Assembly (NCBI GenBank): GCA_027604665.1
Contig: JADGIZ010000199.1
Coordinates: 1 to 19,928, forward strand
From: Polyrhizophydium stewartii
Taxonomy: Eukaryota > Chytridiomycota > Chytridiomycetes > Rhizophydiales
Length of the DNA stretch: 19,928 nt
Direction of reading: 5' to 3'
Shown piece after piece: positions 1-8,347 of the stretch; positions within the stretch are counted from its first letter, which is position 1, and each line of letters opens with the position of its first letter. Under the pieces are notes generated by a model, which saw nothing but the letters and a program-made list of their open reading frames with translations, was not told the DNA's origin and made no database searches. The position numbers and the translations under genes are program-made.

Positions 1-163
1 CCTCCTCATGCGCGCCGCCAGCCGGCCATGCTCCCCGCGCGTGGCCCCCGTCCGCGCCACCAGCGGCCCCCTTCGCGATGCCGTCATCGCAATCGCGCCC
101 GCCTGACAACACAGCGCTGGCCGGCCGCTGCCGCCGCCGCCGTCGCCGCCCAGCAACACCCTC
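1..163 (+). promoter_or_regulatory. 5' flank and probable 5' UTR of DNAAF1
   Basis: This stretch is extremely GC-rich and contains GCC-rich runs around 121-151. No TATA box is evident. An ATG at 28 opens a 76-codon frame that ends at 258, overlapping the DNAAF1 start in another frame; it would act as an inhibitory uORF only if transcription begins upstream of 28, which cannot be seen here. A TGA at 104-106 lies in frame with the DNAAF1 ATG and fixes the upstream limit of that reading frame. Confidence 0.4.
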
Positions 164-2575
164 ATGACCCCGCGCTACCTCAAGCAGCTCTGCAAGGAGC
201 AGAAGCTCTACCAGACCCCCGCCCTCAACGACATCATCTATCTGCACTTCAAGGGTGAGTCCCTCGCCGTCTCTCCCGAGCGCCACCTGTTTCTGAACCG
301 CCCTGCATCCGCCGCTGCGCCAACGCCCTCGCCCTCGCCGCCCTCGCCGCCGCCCGCGCATACCCCGCGCGCACCACCGCCCGATGACGTCGCTGCGCAG
401 GCTTCGCCAAGATCGAGTGCCTCGACGAGTACTGCGGCCTCAAGAGCCTCTGGCTCGAGGGCAACGGCATCTCGCGGATCGAGAATCTGGGTGCGTCGAG
501 TCGCCTCGCTGTCAAGCGAGTCGCTTGCTGCTCACACTCGCTCCGCGCTTCGCCCCGCCCCCACGCTGCCAAACAGACGCCCTCGTTGAGCTGCGGTGCC
601 TGTGCGTCTCCGCCACGCTCTGCCACGCCGCCATGTACGCCGCTGCTCACCTAGTCCCACGGCTAGCTTCCTGCAGCAGAACTGCATCGACGCAATCGAG
701 AACCTCGACAAGCTCCCAAAGCTCGACACCCTCAACCTCTCAAACAACCTCATCAAGCACATCTCGAACCTCGCGGCCCTGCCCGCCCTCAGAACCCTGC
801 AGCTCGCCCACAACTTCCTGCGCTCAGCCGAGGACATCCAGCATCTCGCCATGTGCCCGACCCTGACGCAAGTGGCAGCCTCCGCCGCCATCCAACTCCA
901 TCACCATTCGAGCTGACCCCGTCGATCTCTCTCTTGCCACCCCAGCGTGCTGGACCTGAGCCACAACAAGCTTGAAGACCCCGCCATCATCGAGGTGCTC
1001 GAACAGCTCCCCGAGCTGGTGCGTCCCTGCCGTCACCTCCCTCGCTGCCCGTCCGACGCGCACCTCACGCATCCGTTCCGGCACACGCAGGCCGTGCTCA
1101 ATCTCATGGCCAACCCGGTCATCCGCACCATCCAAAGCTACCGCAAGACAGTCGTCTCGCGCTGCAAGCGCCTGACGTATCTCGACGACCGCCCCGTGTT
1201 CGACAAGGAGCGCCTCGCAACCGACGCCTGGTGCGTTCACATCTCCCACTGCATGCCACGCATCCGTCTATCGTGCGAGCGCGCTGTCTCACACATCATC
1301 CAGGGCCGTCGGTGGTCTCGACGCGGAGCGCCGCGAGCGCGAGCGCCAGCGCGAGGAGGAGGAAGAGAAGCAGCGCCGCAACTTTGAAGGCATGTCCGTG
1401 TGTCTGAATATCCCTGCCGCTCGGCAGTCGCCGCTAACGAGACGGCATCGCCCGCAGCCATGCGCGAATTGCAGGAGCGCGGCAGGAAGAAGCGTCTCGA
1501 GACCTACGGCCCCGACCAGACCGATGCTGACACCGCAGACTCGGAGTCCATGCTGAAGCTCAAGTCCGAGATGCTCGCCAAGATCGGCGAGACGCTGGAC
1601 GAGGCTCCCAAGAAACACACGCCTCGCAGCATCGCGTCTGCTGAAGCGCCAGCATCAGGCTGTCTCCTCGAGGAGATTGCACAGGAGCAGAACGAGATCG
1701 ACAGCGACAGCGACTCGGCTGGAGACAGCGACTCGGAAGGCGATAGCGTTGATTCCGACAGCGAGAGCGCTGCTGCCAGCGAGGCCCTCGACGATGGCGC
1801 CGATCAGGTCACCCGATGCCGCATCATTGAGATCGTCGAGGACGCTATAACCCCTTCGCAAGGCTGTGCTGCCGCCTCGGCTCTCTGTGCGCCAGAACCA
1901 GTCGAGTGCGTCGAGCCCGCCGAGGCATCGTCGTCCGCTGCACCAGCAGCCCAGCTGCTCGACGCTGCCGACACAACAGACGCACTCTCGGACATCCCCG
2001 AGAACATCCAGGCCGACGACGAGAGCGACGACGACAACGCTCTCGCCGCCGCGACCTCGCCCGCCGGCCTCATGCGCGCAGCATCGCCCGCGCATTACAT
2101 CCTCTCGGTTCCCGCATCGCCCGAGCGCCTGTCGTACCACGCCCCGCCCGACCAGCGCATCGTAAACCGCAGCTTGCTCTCCGAGCTGACATTCACCAGC
2201 ACCACCGAGCTCGACGAGATGAACGAGCCGCTGCTGCCCAAGCCTTCCGATGCGGACGCCGACGCCGATATGCCCGCATCCGTCGCCGGCCGCGGCGGCA
2301 GGCAGTGGTCGTGGCGCATGACTGACTCGCCCGCCGGCATCGGCTCGCACGCAACCCTGCCAGACGTGGATGCTGGCCTCACCGCCGCCCACAACGACCA
2401 CACCAGCGACGCGAGCGACGAGATCGAGGACGCGTGTGTTGCCGATGTGCCCGATGTGCCGCGCGATGCCGACGGCGACGAGCCGCCGTGCGTCGTTGCC
2501 GCTGACACGACCGCGGCTGCTGCTGCCGCCGCTGCGGGCGTCGAGGCCCGCGAGGCGTGGGTCGATCCGGCCTGA
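164..2575 (+). CDS. DNAAF1: Dynein axonemal assembly factor 1 (LRRC50/ODA7), eight exons
   Basis: This is a cytoplasmic leucine-rich-repeat factor needed to preassemble axonemal dynein arms before their delivery to cilia. Exons are 164-254, 401-490, 577-601, 667-867, 946-1018, 1091-1230, 1304-1389 and 1458-2575, giving 607 residues. All joins keep phase. The N-terminus ([17 protein letters not shown]) closely matches animal DNAAF1. LRRs occupy about residues 20-190, including [11 protein letters not shown] and [11 protein letters not shown]. They are followed by the diagnostic cap [14 protein letters not shown] and a charged helix at about 206-245. The remaining 360 residues are acidic, Asp/Ser-rich and low complexity, ending in an Ala run, as in the variable tail of animal homologues. 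The introns at 868-945 and 1390-1457 begin with GC rather than GT. The start at 164 is the first ATG after the in-frame TGA at 104. The third exon is only 25 nt. The family call is very secure; the 1389/1458 join is slightly less so. Confidence 0.95.
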
Positions 2576-2604
2576 CCGACCACACCGGCAGCCGCTTTCG
2601 CCAC

Positions 2605-2610
2605 AATAAA
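2605..2610 (+). terminator. Polyadenylation signal of DNAAF1
   Basis: A canonical AATAAA lies 30 nt after the DNAAF1 stop codon, in an interval that is less GC-rich than the coding sequence. It implies a very short 3' UTR. Confidence 0.65.
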
Positions 2611-2843
2611 CTCGTGAATGGCTTCGGACGCGGGATGTTCATTGAGCATGCAGTGCACGAATGCGTCGATGAATGCGTGAAGACAAGGATGTGGATGGGC
2701 TCGATGTGTTGGTTGAATGCAATGCAAATGAGAGTGAAGGTCTGTCCGGAGGACGACACAGAACTCAATAATGAGGGGGGGTTAAATAGGCGACGCCTGA
2801 TGGATGCGGCGGTGCGCACGGCGACGAGGATGCCCGCACAGCA

Positions 2844-3086
2844 TCACAGCGCGCGCATGCGGGGCCGGGCGGAGGCGAGCACGGGGCTTGTCTGGCCCGT
2901 CGAAAGCGGACGGCCGGCGGTGGGAGCGGCATAAGCGGCGGCTGCGGCGGTCGCGGCGATGGGCGGGCGGCATGCGAGCGGGCCGGGCGTCGCCGAGCCC
3001 GCATGCGAGGCCGTCGCGTGCTGGCCGGGCTGCGGGCCTGTGGTGCGGCCGTAGAGCAGGAAGCTGGACGTGGACGAGGCGATCAT
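2844..3086 (-). CDS. Possible small low-complexity protein (80 aa), uncertain
   Basis: No family is recognised. The ORF would encode 80 residues starting MIASSTSSFLLYG and is otherwise rich in Ala, Pro, Gly and Ser. What favours it is an upstream promoter-like arrangement on the same strand: a GATAAAAG TATA-like box at 3161-3154 about 70 nt before the ATG, and an inverted CCAAT motif near 3172-3176. Against it are the biased composition, lack of any domain, absence of a poly(A) signal downstream, and the ease with which open frames arise in this GC-rich spacer. No splice extension could be supported. It could equally be the first exon of a noncoding transcript. Confidence 0.22.
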   Translation of the reverse strand: MIASSTSSFLLYGRTTGPQPGQHATASHAGSATPGPLACRPPIAATAAAAAYAAPTAGRPLSTGQTSPVLASARPRMRAL

Positions 3087-3153
3087 GGAGCGTGCGCTTC
3101 GGGTTGTGGGGGAGGCTGTTGCGAGGGGAGGAGGCGGCGTGCGCTGGCTGACA

Positions 3154-3176
3154 CTTTTATCGGTGCTGCGCACCAA
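3154..3176 (-). promoter_or_regulatory. Putative TATA-like box with nearby CCAAT motif
   Basis: The minus strand reads CCGATAAAAGTG, with GATAAAAG at 3161-3154, in a very GC-rich setting. CCAAT is on the plus strand at about 3172-3176. The spacing to the ATG at 3086 allows transcription to start near 3125. No expression evidence is available. Confidence 0.25.
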
Positions 3177-3245
3177 TGAGATCGCGCGGCGTCAGGGCGT
3201 GCAGGGAGCTCGATCGATGGAGCGCTGTCACGGGACGCAGCCGCG

Positions 3246-3370
3246 GTGGCCGGAGCCGCATCAGAGGGCCGGGGTGCCGGGGCTGCCGCGGCGGCCGGGG
3301 CGGCCTGGGGAACCGGGGCGGCCAGGACAACGGCGGCGGCCGGGGTGGCCGGGGCAGTCGGGTTGCCTGG
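3246..3370. repeat. Degenerate G-rich tract (GGCCGGGG-like units)
   Basis: Seven runs of GGGG fall between 3271 and 3354, at 3271, 3279, 3297, 3307, 3315, 3342 and 3351, separated by GGC/CCGG-type spacers. The unit is imperfect and irregularly spaced, so this is a degenerate simple-sequence tract rather than a clean minisatellite. Translation in any frame gives Gly/Pro- or Ala-rich collagen-like strings, which explains the long spurious open frames here. The plus strand has enough guanine runs for G-quadruplex formation. Confidence 0.6.
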
Positions 3371-3829
3371 CATCCGCGGGTGGGGGACGCTCATTCGGTC
3401 CCCCCACCACGCGGCCGGCCACGCGGTGCGGCGGAGCGGGGCCCCCGCGGCCGAGACACGTGGGCGACGCGCGATCGATCTCTCGCTGCACCGCACCGCA
3501 CCGCAGGCAGGCCGGTGAGTCGTGGGCGGCACACCAGCCGGCCCGCATGCGCTGCGGGCTCGTCGGCCGCCCGCACGCCCGCACCACGCAGCGCCGCAGC
3601 CCGCCCGCATGCCGGCGTGCATCCCGGCGGCAGCGATGGCCGGCCGCCTGGATCCCCGCCGCGATGCCCGATGCCGCCCAGCACACACAACCGACGATGG
3701 CGCAAGAAGGCAGCGGCGTTCATTCGGCGGCGGCAGTCGGTCAGCGGGTTCGTTTGCGTTCCACAGTCGATCATTTTGAAGCGGCAAGGCGCTTCTTCAT
3801 CTCAGTACGCCTCTGCAAGCTCCATTGCT

Positions 3830-5646
3830 CTATCGCTTCACGTAGACGGGCGATCCTGCCCGCGGAGGGATCATCGCGCTCAGCCTGTCATATTTATCCG
3901 CCTGGTCAGCGTCATCAAGTATCAAAGGGTGTGCGGCAAACGAGCTCGCCTCGCTTTGTCGCTGGCGCGAGCGCTCGAGGATACTCGAAAGAGCAGTGTC
4001 GTAAACATCCGCCTTGGTGCTCAGACCACCGCGAATACGCTCATTGTTGGCAATCTCTGTCGAGGTATTGCCTGGAGCCTCTCCTTGGATTCTATGTTCG
4101 TTTAGTTCGCGATTGTCCTCGACATCTTCCTGCTCGTTTTCGTCCCCATCCTCGTCCTCGTCATCGCCGTTGTCGCTGTCGTCATTGCCATTTGCGCCAC
4201 GATGCTGATCAAAAGTCATCTCCTCTCTGCGGTAAAACAGCGTCAGCGGCGCACAATCCATTCCACCTCATACACAGGTTTTCACATTCCACCAAAGGTC
4301 TGGCGGGCCAGCATGCGCTCAATGCGTGTGACGCGACAGTCGTCAATCTCAACGAGAGACTTGATGGCGAACACCGCGCGCAGCCTGGCATCAGGTGCAT
4401 CTGCACACGGATTGTCTTTGATGTGCAGGTACTCTATGGACTGCGGAAATGCATCTGCGGCTCATAGTCAGCAGTCCAATTGCTGGAAATGCAGCGTACA
4501 CGCCCAGCCGATTCCCACCAAGATCTAGCGCGATTACTCTGTTCCCAGACAGGTCCAGGAGTTCAAGATTGGCACATTCGGCAATTCCAGAGACCTGCTC
4601 GATGCGGTTGTTTCGCAGAACAAGGAAACGCAGCATTAAAGTGCAGGGCTGTAATCCAGAGATTTCCTTGATTGAGTTCTATGCCGCGAGTCAGCTAATT
4701 CATGCCAGACACAGTATCCACTGCTGAGCCTAGGAAGATTGTACGCATGACGCACGTTCTGGAGGTAAAGATGCGTCATACGTGGAACTTGCTCGAGGGC
4801 CGCAATCTTCTCGATATTCTCTCGGTCGAGACGGACGTGTGTCAGAAGCGACAGTGCTTCGTTGCTGACCAACAACTGTCAGCTTTCACGTCCTTTGAGT
4901 CGATCAGCATGCATGCGCATAAACACACATTTCGCTGGGTGGCAGATGCTTGGCTCCGGGAACATTTCGCCGGACAATCAACGCACGAGAGATCTGCCCC
5001 GGTGACTCTGCGAGAGTGCGATGTCAGCATTCCGAATGTTGAAGCACCCTAGAGCATTGCAAAAGTCACCTTTTTCGATCTGATCGCTGAGTCGCTTGGT
5101 CGGCTCTGAGTTGGCGATGCCTCGAGGAGCCGAGCTTAATGAACGGTTCGGGGTGTTGTTCGCTACTGAGCGTCCTGACACCGAGGAGCGTGATGGCGGA
5201 AGCGAAGAAGCAGGGGACGATCTGTTGCGCGATGATTGGCTTGCCAGAGACTGTCGCACCGAGGATGCTCTTGGCGACGCGCGGGAGGCCCAAGCAGCAA
5301 CGCCGGGCTGACCAGATTTGGCCGCTGCCACAGCAGCCTTGGAGTCGAGTGCCATCGGAGGGGTTGCTCCAGATGAGCGGACTGCGCGCGGGCCTGCAGT
5401 GCGCGAGAGCAACGCGGCGGTGGCATCCGGCGCTGGTCGCGCGGGTGATCCGGCATGGACTGCGACGCCATTGTTTGCGACGCTCTCAGCGCTGCGTGCG
5501 GCTCTGCCCGACGCTGCGCGAGGTTTGGCTGCTGCGGCAGCTGCCGCACCAGTTCGAGCGACCACGGCAATACCAGCATGCGGCCTCGACCTCATGGGCT
5601 CGGCGGCGACACGGCTGCCAGCGACCGACGACGGTTTTAGTGTCAT
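3830..5646 (-). CDS. LRRC46: Leucine-rich repeat protein LRRC46-like, ciliary/flagellar
   Basis: In mice LRRC46 is a sperm-flagellum protein needed for male fertility. Exons on the minus strand are 5646-5070, 5007-4929, 4864-4756, 4678-4519, 4454-4286 and 4226-3830, giving 496 residues. The core matches animal LRRC46 block by block: ISRALIVRRNVPG before the repeats, THVRLDRENIEKI, then LYLQN, LRFLVLRNNRIEQV, LELLDLSGNRVIALDLDAFP and SIEYLHIKDNP (roughly residues 198-340). After the LRRs comes an Asp/Glu-rich segment (about 373-395). The first 192 residues form an Ala/Ser/Arg-rich, probably disordered extension absent from the shorter animal protein. The ATG at 5646 is the first after an in-frame TGA. 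The intron 4928-4865 has an alternative (4924-4876) that also keeps frame. The start lies only 54 bp from the upstream hydrolase stop. Confidence 0.85.
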
Positions 5647-5700
5647 AAGGCAAAGCACAGGAGACCATCATCGCAGCCAGAAATCATGTATTGCTCTGCG

Positions 5701-6817
5701 CTAGTTGGCCAGAAAGTCCTGGAGCTCACACAAGACTCTGTCGGGCTCCATGATGTGGACCCTGCGTCCAGGATCGCATGTCAGCTTGAGTGCCTCGAAT
5801 AAGACGAGGGCGGGCGAGATGGCACGAACCAGTGTCCGGCGCCGTCGACTAGCACGACCTTGGCGTTGCCGACGACTTCTGAAAACATCGAGGCGTACCA
5901 AGGGTCGATCATGGTGTCCTGGGAGCCATGAATGACGAGCGTTGGGACGCGCAAGAGGCCGAGCTGGTCAGTGAGATTGACTCCCTGCATCGCAAACACT
6001 TGCTCCTCTGTGTGCTGCTCGTTAGCACCGGCCGGCCAGGTGTTTTGATGCCAGATCGACTGACCTGCGATGTTGCGCGAACGGTTGTGGGCAAGCAGGT
6101 CGGCCACGAGGCGGGCAGCGAGTTCTGCGTGCTTTGCTGAGAACTGCGGTGACAGGTTGCCGAAGACCCAGGAGTTTGCAAGACTCTTGTCAGGCCCGAA
6201 TGCGGCCGGCCGCATGCCGGCCTTTTGGGACGCCAGGATCTGCATCGCCGAGTTGACGAGCGAGCCGCGCGACGGCGTCATTGGTGCCGATGCGACCACC
6301 ACAAGCTTGTCGAGGGCGAGGTCGTCGCGGCCGCGCATCAGCAGGGCCAAGTACTGCGCCACGAGCCCACCAAGGCCGAAACCCATGACGACGAAACGGC
6401 CAGCGGCCGGGCGGTCGGGGTTGCCGGCCAGCACGTGAAGCACCACATCAAAGACGTCCGTGGCGAGCTGCATCAGCGTGATCTCGGGCGGCTCGGTGGC
6501 GGGCGGCATGGGCGGGCACTGCGCCGACTCGCCCATGCCGCGCAGGTCGACGGCGCACACGAGGCGATCGCCGGCAAGCGCTGCAGTGTCGCCGGCCGGG
6601 ACGTGGGCGGGCCGGGACGTGGTCAGCCCAAGCCCGAGGGGCAGCCCAAGGCGACATGCCGCGCACCGGCCGCCGTCGCAGCGAGGTCCTCCTTGACCTG
6701 CAGCAGGTCAGGTACGACAATGACGGGCGGGCTGGCCGACGGCGAGCCGTGCAGGGCGAACGCTATGGCTGCGCCGTCGCCCGTCGCCACCCGGCCTGTT
6801 CTGGCTGTGCTCGACAT
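5701..6817 (-). CDS. Alpha/beta hydrolase-fold protein lacking the nucleophile serine
   Basis: The family covers esterases, lipases and related enzymes; the substrate cannot be named. Exons are 6817-6667, 6580-5830 and 5761-5701, giving 320 residues with no signal peptide seen. Fold landmarks are in order: VIVVPDLL strand, AVDLRGMGES (about 60-69), the nucleophile-elbow strand at 112-122, the acid-loop LVIHGSQD with Asp272, and GAGHW with His300 as the expected catalytic base. The elbow reads GFGLGG where active enzymes normally have GxSxG, so residue 119 is Gly (codon GGC, 6377-6375). AGC for Ser would be one base away. The acid and base positions are retained. The joins TG/G before VHIMEPD and at AATAA/ALAGDRL keep phase and restore the fold. 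It may be a non-catalytic scaffold or binding protein, or the base may be a sequencing error. It diverges from CIAO1. Confidence 0.87.
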
Positions 6818-7042
6818 TGGTGCGTCAAAGCCACGGATCACGCCTGCGCGGCAGCTCGATCGTGCCCCGAGGGGTTGCGCTCTCGCACCTGCCTGAGGAG
6901 AAGCCGGCAGGCGAGCACGCGGTGGCTCCCGCCCGCACCAACCAGGCTCCGTGGGGTGTCGCTCCGGGCCGCGCTTCGCCGGTTTCTGGTGGCCATCACC
7001 GGAGATGGGGAGATTTCAGGTGCTCCGACCCGATCAGCCGGA
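6818..7042. promoter_or_regulatory. Shared head-to-head promoter interval, hydrolase and CIAO1
   Basis: These 225 bp separate the divergent hydrolase (minus) and CIAO1 (plus) start codons, so both promoters must lie here or overlap coding sequence. No TATA box is visible. An ATG at 7005 precedes the CIAO1 start out of frame and would read into the CIAO1 coding region, unless it is removed by a 5' UTR intron ending near TTTCAG at 7014-7019. Confidence 0.5.
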
Positions 7043-8238
7043 ATGGGCCTTGAGCAGGTCGCTGCGCTCGAAGGCCACGGCGACCGGGTGTGGCAGCTGT
7101 CGTGGTCGCCGACGGTGCTGCGGCTGATCTCTGCGTCGGGCGACAAGTCAATCCGCGAGTGGCGGCCAGCAGCCGAGGCCGACGGCGCGGCAGAGTCCGC
7201 GGCGTGGGCGTGCGTTGCGACAGTCGACGAAGCGCACTCGCGCACGGTGCGCACGGTCGCATTCAACCCCGATGGCCGGGTGTTTGCGTCGGGCAGCTTC
7301 GATGCGACGGTCGGCATCTGGGAGCGCGATCCCGCCAAGGGTATGCTGCGCGGGTGCGGCGTTTTGGCGACCTCGGTGGCCGGTGTGCTGACGCTTGGCA
7401 GGCCTCGAGTGCGTTGCGTCGCTCGAGGGCCACGAGAACGAGGTCAAGAGCGTTGCCTGGTCGGCGTCGGGTACGCTGCTGGCGACGTGCAGCCGTGACA
7501 AGAGCGTCTGGATATGGGAAGGTGCGTGGCCGCCTTGAGGCGGCGGTGGGTGCTGCGCGACGGGCTGACGGCTGCGCAGTCGTTGGCGACGACGAGTACG
7601 AGTGCAACTGCGTCCTTCAGGAGCACACCCAGGACGTCAAGATGGTCCAGTGGCACCCGTCAGCCGACGTGCTTGCGAGTGCGTCGTACGACGATACGGT
7701 CAAGATATGGCGCGAGGAAGACGCCGACTGGTTCTGCTCCGAGACCCTGTCGGGCCACACGTCGACGGTGTGGGCGATCGACTTTGATGCGACGGGAAAC
7801 ATGCTTGGTAGGCTCTCCTGCTCATTGCCGCCTTGGCGACCATCTCCGTGCTGACCGGCCGTCGATGTTTTGCCAGCAACTGTCTCGGACGATCGCTCGC
7901 TACGCATCTGGAGGCAGGAGCAGCAGGGCTCGTCCAGCGGCCGATACCAGCCGCTCGTCGTTGTCCCTGACCACCACTCGCGGACCATCTTCTCGGTGTC
8001 GTGGTCCAAACACCACAGCCTGATCGCAACAGCATCGGGCGACAACAGCATCAAGATCGCCCGGCTCGTCGACAAGCCAGGCGAGGCCCCGCATGTTGAT
8101 GTGCTCGCTACCGTGCCCAACGCGCATGGGCTCAACGACATCAACTGCGTCGTGTGGTGCCCGATCGAAGAGCACCAGTGGCTGCTGGCGACCGCGGGCG
8201 ACGACGGCGTCGTGCGCATCTGGCGCTTCAGCGAATGA
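7043..8238 (+). CDS. CIAO1: Cytosolic iron-sulfur assembly WD40 protein CIAO1 (Cia1)
   Basis: CIAO1/Cia1 is the WD40 platform of the CIA targeting complex, working with MMS19 and CIAO2 to deliver Fe-S clusters to cytosolic and nuclear apoproteins. Exons are 7043-7340, 7402-7521, 7580-7807 and 7877-8238; the three introns (58-69 nt) are all phase 1. The product is 335 residues, almost the same as human CIAO1 (339). It is a seven-bladed propeller throughout, with near-identical family signatures: [93 protein letters not shown] and a final [14 protein letters not shown] blade. The ATG at 7043 sits directly before the first blade, as in homologues. The gene converges on the CNNM/Mam3 gene with 109 bp between the stops. 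Identification is secure. Confidence 0.97.
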
Positions 8239-8347
8239 AAGATCGCCGTCTGCATTTTACTTTGAACGTCGAGTCGGATCATTGACGTGGATGGACAAGA
8301 CAACCAAATGGAGAGGAGTTTGGCAAGCTCACTTGGCATGAATCAGT

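Larger units (their letters stand above)
2576..3829. other. Convergent spacer between DNAAF1 and LRRC46
   Basis: This is 1.25 kb between two converging genes and by far the largest gene-poor interval in the window. The DNAAF1 poly(A) signal is at 2605. The strand-ambiguous AT-rich motif GGTTAAATAGG near 2777-2787 could be a TATA-like element but has no convincing gene attached. A possible small minus-strand ORF lies at 3086-2844 and a G-rich tract at 3246-3370. Long open frames cross the interval on both strands, but their translations are Arg/Pro/Gly/Ala-rich without recognisable domains, as expected where stop codons are rare by composition. No recognisable gene was found between 3090 and 3829. 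Confidence 0.5.

Noticed and set aside
1655..2401. 248-codon minus-strand ORF inside DNAAF1
   Set aside because: It is a composition shadow of DNAAF1 exon 8, with no motif and no splice or promoter context.
3083..3787. 234-codon minus-strand ORF in the spacer
   Set aside because: The sequence is Ala/Pro/Arg/Cys-biased with no domain. All alternative frames there are also open, and much of it is the G-rich tract.
3070..4467. 465-codon plus-strand ORF across the spacer and LRRC46
   Set aside because: It lies antisense to LRRC46 exons that have clear homology and intron signals. Its translation is Arg/Pro/His-rich without any domain, as expected of stop-poor GC-rich DNA.
4876..4924. Alternative 49-nt intron 2 in LRRC46
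   Set aside because: It keeps frame but is shorter than every other intron in the window. The 64-nt version (4928-4865) has a better donor and branch spacing. It is not excluded.
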